Positions 58,381-64,000 of a DNA stretch of 64,000 nt are shown piece after piece (position 1 is the stretch's first letter; each line of letters opens with the position of its first letter). The notes under the pieces are model-generated. The model saw only the letters and a program-made list of their open reading frames with translations. It did no database searches and had not been told where the DNA came from. The position numbers and the translations under genes were made by a program. This DNA is from Candidatus Poribacteria bacterium (GTDB taxonomy: Bacteria; Poribacteria; WGA-4E; WGA-3G): positions 25,476 through 89,475 of the forward strand of contig RKRR01000140.1 of NCBI GenBank assembly GCA_007571305.1, written 5' to 3'.

Positions 58381-58461
58381 TCAGCACGGAAGCCCTCTTA
58401 TCTTTCAGCAATTGGGGGCTGTTAGCAGAACTGAAAGGAACCCACGGGTTTTCCGTGCTGA
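58381..58461 (+). repeat. Long imperfect hairpin upstream of the surA-like gene
   Basis: TCAGCACGGAA (58381-58391) / TTCCGTGCTGA (58451-58461), enclosing CTTTCAG (58402-58408)/CTGAAAG (58431-58437). Confidence 0.65.
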
Positions 58462-58483
58462 CGACTCATAAAAGGGTGTCCAC

Positions 58484-59791
58484 ATGGTTTGTAGAATAAC
58501 TACCTATCTTATACTCATTCTACTGCTCATCAGCGGTGGCGTGCGGAGCAGTGCCGCTCGCACCTTTGACAGAATCATCGCTTACGTTAATGACGATGTC
58601 GTGACGAAGCGAGAACTTGATGTTTTAGTCAATCAGCGCGCCATGGAGCTCCAACAAGTCTATCGTTTCAGCGAACGTGAGGCACTCAATGAGGCAGAAC
58701 GACAAAGATCCGAGTTACTTGACAGGCTCATCAGACAAATGCTCCTTTTGGAAGCTGCACTCACGTTGAAAGTTACCGTCAGCGACGTGGAAATAGAGCA
58801 GTACATTCAAGATTTTAAAAAGAGATATAACATCGAAACAGACGAAGAATTTAAAAAACAATTAAACAGAGAGGGTATGACACTCGTAGCGTTTCGAGAG
58901 CAATCTGAACGGAACCTCAAAGCAGAGAAGCTTGTTATGGGGAGAATTGTCCCCCGATTGCAAGTACGTGAGAGCGAGATCCAGAAATTTTTTGAGGAAA
59001 ATAGGGACCAACTCCCCACGAAAACAGATAATATCCATTTGCGGCATATTTTTGTCGCTTTTAAACCGAATCAAGCCGATCGGGATGCCGCATTTGAAAC
59101 TGTTAATAAAGTTCTTGATGAAATCAGAGCCGATAGCACACAGTTTCAAAAGTTCGCACAACAATACGTACCTGAGGGGAACCCAAGTTCACAGGCGGGA
59201 ATGCTCATAGAAGCTACCACAGAGGAGCTCGAAGGGGCTTCAGAGATATTCCAAGAGGTACTCGCAAACTTGGAAGCTGGTGAATTCAGTGAACCTATTG
59301 AAGGAGACGAAGGACTCTATGTCTTCACTGTCGAAACGAAAACCGATAAGATGATTGCATTTCGGTATCTCATTGTCCCTCTCACGCCGAGTGCACAGGC
59401 TATGCAGGAAATGCGAGAACGGGCTGTTGAGGTTTTCAAAAAACTCGAGAACGGAGAAGATTTTAATGTCCTTGTAGAGACATATTCTGACGATGCTGAA
59501 ACGCGAGAAAATGGTGGAGACCTTGGGGTCCGTTCCTTAAGGGAGCTCAACCCTACAACTCGGAAAATCATTGAAGCACTCGAGCCTGACACTTACAGTC
59601 AACCCCACGAAACTGAATCCGGTCTTCACATCTTTAAAGTTGACGAACGAAATAGTCCCAGTCTCAGTCAAACAGAAAAACAGCAGATCACCTCAATACT
59701 CCGTCAACAGCGGTTCCAAGAGGAATGGGATGCATATACCAATAAACTTCTGGAAAACGCTTACATTAGAATCGAACTGAAAGATTTTTAA
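58484..59791 (+). CDS. surA: SurA-like peptidyl-prolyl isomerase with two parvulin-like domains
   Basis: 'FDRIIAYVNDDVVTKRELDVLVNQ' SurA_N; 'IHLRHIFVAFKPNQADRDAAFETVNKVLDEI' and 'FRYLIVPL...SDDAETRENGGDLGVRSLRELNPTTRKIIEALEPDTYSQPHETESGLHIFKV'. Confidence 0.88.
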   Translation: MVCRITTYLILILLLISGGVRSSAARTFDRIIAYVNDDVVTKRELDVLVNQRAMELQQVYRFSEREALNEAERQRSELLDRLIRQMLLLEAALTLKVTVSDVEIEQYIQDFKKRYNIETDEEFKKQLNREGMTLVAFREQSERNLKAEKLVMGRIVPRLQVRESEIQKFFEENRDQLPTKTDNIHLRHIFVAFKPNQADRDAAFETVNKVLDEIRADSTQFQKFAQQYVPEGNPSSQAGMLIEATTEELEGASEIFQEVLANLEAGEFSEPIEGDEGLYVFTVETKTDKMIAFRYLIVPLTPSAQAMQEMRERAVEVFKKLENGEDFNVLVETYSDDAETRENGGDLGVRSLRELNPTTRKIIEALEPDTYSQPHETESGLHIFKVDERNSPSLSQTEKQQITSILRQQRFQEEWDAYTNKLLENAYIRIELKDF

Positions 59792-59880
59792 TTTATGGCC
59801 TCCTGGACGGCTCTCCATTTCATTACGATCAGGTTTCTGGTGAAATGGAAACTGAAATAAGGATATGTACGGTATAGCAT

Positions 59881-59930
59881 CAAAACCTAAGCCTGCAACA
59901 ACGGCGCAGGCGACTCTCTCACGGAAACCG
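59881..59930 (+). repeat. Leader repeat family L, copy 4
   Basis: CAAAACCTAAGCCTGCAACAACGGCGCAGGCGACTCTCTCACGGAAAC; GCCT/AGGC stem. Confidence 0.6.
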
Positions 59931-59947
59931 TTAAATACCCAGAGGCT

Positions 59948-62900
59948 ATGACTTATCCGCAAGGTGCATTAGAAAACCAGCATCACGCCATCCTTATCCC
60001 TACTTCCGGAATTGCGCGTATAGCACTGACTCTATTCGTCATTGTATGTCTCCTTTGTGTGATACAGTTCAGTGTCGCACAAGAGGTACAACCCTCTGAC
60101 CCATCCGCTGCTGAAGAATCTACAAGTGAGACTGGGGCGGACGGATCCGCTTCAAAACGATTGAATCCCGAAACAGATGTCCCTGAAGAAGGCATGGTCA
60201 TCGGCGATGGCGACGATATGGCTATGGTTGATAATTTCGTGCAAATTCACGGAAATGCTCTTATAAAATTTGAGGATGTCATTCTTCGGGCAGACCATAT
60301 CTGGGCGGACTTCGGCGAAAATTTGATGCGGGCATCTGGAAACGTCCATCTGAAACTTGGTAACGAAGATACCTACTCCGATGAACTCATCTTCAACCTC
60401 GACAACAAAAAAGGAATTGCTCGGAACGGATTTACGTTCAGCGATCCGTGGTACTTCGGCGGCAGTGAAATCTTTAAGATACAGGAGGCTCGCTCCTATA
60501 TCCGCGGGGCATCCCTGACGACCTGCTCACTGAAGTATCCTCACTACTATTTCAGCGTCTCCGAAGTCATTGTCCAAAAAGATCAGGAGATGATTGCCAA
60601 GAATCTTGTCTTGCGTATCGGTGGGTTTCCACTCTTCTATTTTCCTGTCATTCGACGGGACATACGAAAAGGGAAGATCGCAAAGATTATCGTCAAAATT
60701 GGAACGGATAGTTACCAAGGGCCCAACATCAGCATCATCTTACCTGTAGCACGGAACCGCCGTTATGATGGGGCACTGCTCTACGACAGAAGTTCAAAAC
60801 GCGGACAAGGGTTTGGGTTTGAAGGGAAGTACCGATTTAATGATACGCAATTTCAGGAAATTTATATCCCTATTCCTTCTGATGTAACCCCGAATCAACG
60901 CACGAAATTAAAAGAGAAGGCGGAGGACTTACAGGACCGACTTGACGGTGAATACGATCGCTATTGGCTGCGGCAGATTTTTATTAAATATAAAATCACT
61001 GACGATGATGTCAATCGTGCAAGAGATAAAGCTGAAACAGTCCTTGCGGAACTGCAAGAAGAAGGTGCTAACTTCACACAGATCGCACAGAGCAATTCTG
61101 ACCACTTCGACACCCGTTACGATGGTGGGGACCTCGGATTCCTCGTCCCCGGTGAGGTCGACGATGAGGGCAAACCGAAACTCGATCCAATTTTAGAGGA
61201 AACCGCGTTTGCCCTACAGGCTGGCGAAATAAGTCCTATCGTCCAAACCGAATCTGCCTTCCACATTCTTAAAGCCGATCGTGTCGTGGATATCTATGGC
61301 GAACGCGAAATTAAACTGCGCCGTATTGACATTGCTATTACCGCGAGTGAAGATACGGAAACCGTCTTACGCGAATTAGCAGATGACATGCTCGAACGTG
61401 CCCACGCAGGAGAACCTTTCGAGCAGTTGATACACATTCCAGATCAATTCGCAGACATCGCTGATCCGACCTTATCTGAACCGAATGAAGGTAAAGGCTT
61501 ACTCTTAAATGAGATGGAATCCTCATGGCGTGCCGCAGTTAGACGATTAGAGAATCCTGGAGATATTATTGAACGTCGACCTATTACCATGCCGGAAGGT
61601 CTTTATCTGTTCCAATTGATTGAAAAATCGGAGACCCCGACTTTCGAGGAGCTCGCTGAACAGTTTGAGGCGGAGTGGGATGAATTCTACGAAGAGGTGA
61701 TGAATCCTAAACCAGAAAATACTGAAGAAGGTGGTGACTCGCAAGAAGATATATCTGAAGAGAGCGGGACACAAGAGCTTGACACCGTATCCCCTGTACC
61801 AGAGACACCCCAACAGCCTGACACTACTGATACAGATGAAACCCAGAGCCCAGAACAGATGGAGAATGATACTGATGAAAATCAGAACGTGGAGCAGGAT
61901 GAGCCTGCAAACGAAACAGAAAGCGAAATGACTGTCGATCAGTCCGATGGCGAAGAAGTATCCGAAGCCTCCGCTGCTGGAGAGGATACTGAAGACGAAG
62001 AAGACGCACTCAAAGTCTACCGGAAACACGGTTTTCGAGGACGGTGGGAGGATCCGAGTGCCGTCGCCTCAGATGCCCAAAGGTTATATGCTGGTGAATA
62101 TAGTAGTCGTCCTATTCAAACGAAAAAATCCTTCCGACTCATCAAAGTTGACAAAAAGAGAACTTATCGAGGTGACATTTACTTCTACGGCGCAGACCGG
62201 TACTCCTACGAGCGGCAGAATGCCACACGCATCGGCAGACGGTGGACGATGCGATGGGGGCATACGCAGTCTTTCTATACCCCATGGGATAACCGCGATG
62301 AAGGTAGACGTCCTATCAACTTCACTGGTAGAACAGAGTTGCAAGCCCGTAATTTCAAGGAAGAACTAAAACTTCCCGGAGAATCCAGACTTAACACTTT
62401 CGGAATACTCACCTATGGATCCGGTTTTTCCACTGTTTCTGACACCGATCGTGACGAGAACGACAACCTCACATTTTCTCGGGAAACGATTGGAGATATT
62501 ACAGGTAGGCTTGAAGTCCGACACGTTCACGACTTCACAGGTGAAGGCACAACTTCCTTACAAAAGCTCCCGCAATTCACTGTAAATTTCTCACGGATGC
62601 GTGTGAGTGCACTCCCACTCCTTGGGAATCTCAATGATCGCCTGGAAAGCGTTGCTGAAAGTTACAAAACTGAGACACCCTTTCTTTCACTATTTACGAT
62701 TCCAACACTTGAAAGTACGAGTTTTGACTTGGATATTGAACTCGGCAACTTCTTTAGAGAAGTCTATAAGGGAAAAGTAGAGGAGAGAGATGTATACCTA
62801 CAGACGTTGGACCTCGGATTCGATATCCGCAAGCAGTCAACACTCCTGATTACCCCCTTGCGGGAACTCCAAATGAGCCTCGATCTCAATACAAACATGG

Positions 62901-63847
62901 TGTGGCACGACCAAGATCAAGACAAGAATAGGAATATTATAAAAAATGTTTTCAGTTTTAATGGATCTGCCACAAACACCCTCTTTCGTGTTTTCAACGT
63001 CGATTATATTCCCGGACTTCGAAAATTGAGACACGAAATCCAATCCTCACTTCGATTCAATTATCAGCCCGCCGTTGATGAAGATGAGAACCTATATCCT
63101 TTCGGTCCGAGCACATACTTCTATGAACGAAAGAGGCTTACCTACAATTTCAATACAAACTTTGAAATCAAGACCCGACGTAGCCAGTCGGCCCATCGTG
63201 TCTTCTATTTTGATACCCGACTCTCTGCTGATTTCACGGATTTCGACCCTTTGTATAGACGGCAGTATGAACCCATTGAGAGTGATTTCACATTCGTCCC
63301 GCTTCCGAGTCGGAACCTGAATATGACCGTCCGATTCACACATGATCCCAATCCACATCCTGAGGATGGACAGCAATTTAAAATGGTTGGGTTCCGTTCC
63401 AATATCCGCTACACTAGACCATCTTGGAACGTTAGTATCGGTAACTCTTTTAGCAAGCGGCACACTTCAAGACGGGCTTCTCGATCCATTACTGCCACTG
63501 GACGCTATCGCTTTAGCCAAGACCTCGAATTCGACGTTAGCCTTATCTATTATCCGATTGATGGGCAATTCTATTCACAGCGTATCAGTATGACGCGTAA
63601 TCTTCACGATTGGAACCTCCGTATCTCTTGGAACCGTGTTGGCATTAAACGCGATGATGTGGCCTCAGCATACAACAGTGTCCGACAGGACTTCACGTTC
63701 CAGGTGAATCTGATACAAGAGCCTGCGGTTTCGCTGGGTGTCGGTTATGACGCAACGACTGAAACTTGGGGACTCCGGACCTTACCAGCGGGCGCGCCAT
63801 ACAACGCGTTCGGTACCGGGAACTCCCTCGGCAGATCCTACTTCTAA
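59948..63847 (+). CDS. lptD: LptD/OstA-like outer-membrane assembly protein with two internal parvulin-like domains and an acidic linker
   Basis: OstA-like 'VQIHGNALIKFEDVILRADHIWADFGENLMRASGNVHLKLGNE', 'FPLFYFPVIRRDIRKGK'; parvulin 'LRQIFIKYKI...RYDGGDLGFLVPGEV...AFALQAGEISPIVQTESAFHILKADRV'; C-terminal barrel-like beta repeats. Confidence 0.85.
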   Translation: MTYPQGALENQHHAILIPTSGIARIALTLFVIVCLLCVIQFSVAQEVQPSDPSAAEESTSETGADGSASKRLNPETDVPEEGMVIGDGDDMAMVDNFVQIHGNALIKFEDVILRADHIWADFGENLMRASGNVHLKLGNEDTYSDELIFNLDNKKGIARNGFTFSDPWYFGGSEIFKIQEARSYIRGASLTTCSLKYPHYYFSVSEVIVQKDQEMIAKNLVLRIGGFPLFYFPVIRRDIRKGKIAKIIVKIGTDSYQGPNISIILPVARNRRYDGALLYDRSSKRGQGFGFEGKYRFNDTQFQEIYIPIPSDVTPNQRTKLKEKAEDLQDRLDGEYDRYWLRQIFIKYKITDDDVNRARDKAETVLAELQEEGANFTQIAQSNSDHFDTRYDGGDLGFLVPGEVDDEGKPKLDPILEETAFALQAGEISPIVQTESAFHILKADRVVDIYGEREIKLRRIDIAITASEDTETVLRELADDMLERAHAGEPFEQLIHIPDQFADIADPTLSEPNEGKGLLLNEMESSWRAAVRRLENPGDIIERRPITMPEGLYLFQLIEKSETPTFEELAEQFEAEWDEFYEEVMNPKPENTEEGGDSQEDISEESGTQELDTVSPVPETPQQPDTTDTDETQSPEQMENDTDENQNVEQDEPANETESEMTVDQSDGEEVSEASAAGEDTEDEEDALKVYRKHGFRGRWEDPSAVASDAQRLYAGEYSSRPIQTKKSFRLIKVDKKRTYRGDIYFYGADRYSYERQNATRIGRRWTMRWGHTQSFYTPWDNRDEGRRPINFTGRTELQARNFKEELKLPGESRLNTFGILTYGSGFSTVSDTDRDENDNLTFSRETIGDITGRLEVRHVHDFTGEGTTSLQKLPQFTVNFSRMRVSALPLLGNLNDRLESVAESYKTETPFLSLFTIPTLESTSFDLDIELGNFFREVYKGKVEERDVYLQTLDLGFDIRKQSTLLITPLRELQMSLDLNTNMVWHDQDQDKNRNIIKNVFSFNGSATNTLFRVFNVDYIPGLRKLRHEIQSSLRFNYQPAVDEDENLYPFGPSTYFYERKRLTYNFNTNFEIKTRRSQSAHRVFYFDTRLSADFTDFDPLYRRQYEPIESDFTFVPLPSRNLNMTVRFTHDPNPHPEDGQQFKMVGFRSNIRYTRPSWNVSIGNSFSKRHTSRRASRSITATGRYRFSQDLEFDVSLIYYPIDGQFYSQRISMTRNLHDWNLRISWNRVGIKRDDVASAYNSVRQDFTFQVNLIQEPAVSLGVGYDATTETWGLRTLPAGAPYNAFGTGNSLGRSYF

Positions 63848-63899
63848 GTTCTCAGTAGCGATGTCATACAGAAGAAATTGGTGGAGGGAGTGATTTAAA

Positions 63900-64000
63900 A
63901 ACGCAATAAGTAGTTTTGGGCTTACAAAGATTTATGAAAAATCGCGATAAACCCAGAGAAATAAAGGGTTTTTGACTTGTTTCAGAGTATCAAAAATGAT
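63900..64000 (+). repeat. Repeat shared with 10585-10680
   Basis: AACGCAATAaGTAGTTTtGGGcTTA...TGACTTGTTT vs AACGCAATAcGTAGTTTcGGGaTTA...CGCTTGTTTAG. Confidence 0.5.

Noticed and set aside
61547-62029. 160-aa minus-strand ORF opposite the LptD-like acidic linker
   Set aside because: Antisense of Glu/Asp-rich codons gives long Phe/Leu-rich open frames; the plus-strand gene is clear.

Overview
The window is a gene-dense bacterial chromosome segment. The gene mix (phytanoyl-CoA dioxygenase paralogs, many secreted LamG/beta-propeller/LRR proteins, a recurring C-terminal KLATxWGxLK motif) reminds me of Poribacteria-like MAGs, but I cannot verify taxonomy. (1) 1-5.7 kb: a candidate restriction/defence operon. 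It has an Eco57I-like DNA methyltransferase C-terminus broken at a (G)9 tract, a membrane-anchored protein with 25 uninterrupted heptads, and a PLD + SNF2-type helicase with an in-frame TAG before a plausible C-terminal extension. (2) 5.7-24 kb: aroQ, DegT aminotransferase, thiN, threonine dehydratase, secreted proteins, peroxiredoxin, mutS2, dnaG, rpoD and three tRNAs. (3) 24-43 kb: amidohydrolases, Rieske protein, PhyH proteins (one fused to HEAT repeats), oxidoreductases, folD, Uma2, FIST, SMP-30, aminotransferase. (4) 42-52 kb: a Rad50-like ATPase, an LRR/propeller gene cleanly interrupted by a 171-bp MITE with a 7-bp target duplication, and secreted proteins. (5) 52-64 kb: mfd, two PrsA/PpiC-like proteins, a SurA-like protein, and an LptD-like protein with two parvulin-like domains between its OstA-like region and its barrel. 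The observations I rate highest are the LptD-parvulin fusion, a promoter-linked pseudoknotted RNA candidate at 49079-49157, the MITE-split LRR gene whose ORF is restored by removing the element, the poly-G methyltransferase switch, and the shared C-terminal motif on otherwise unrelated secreted proteins.
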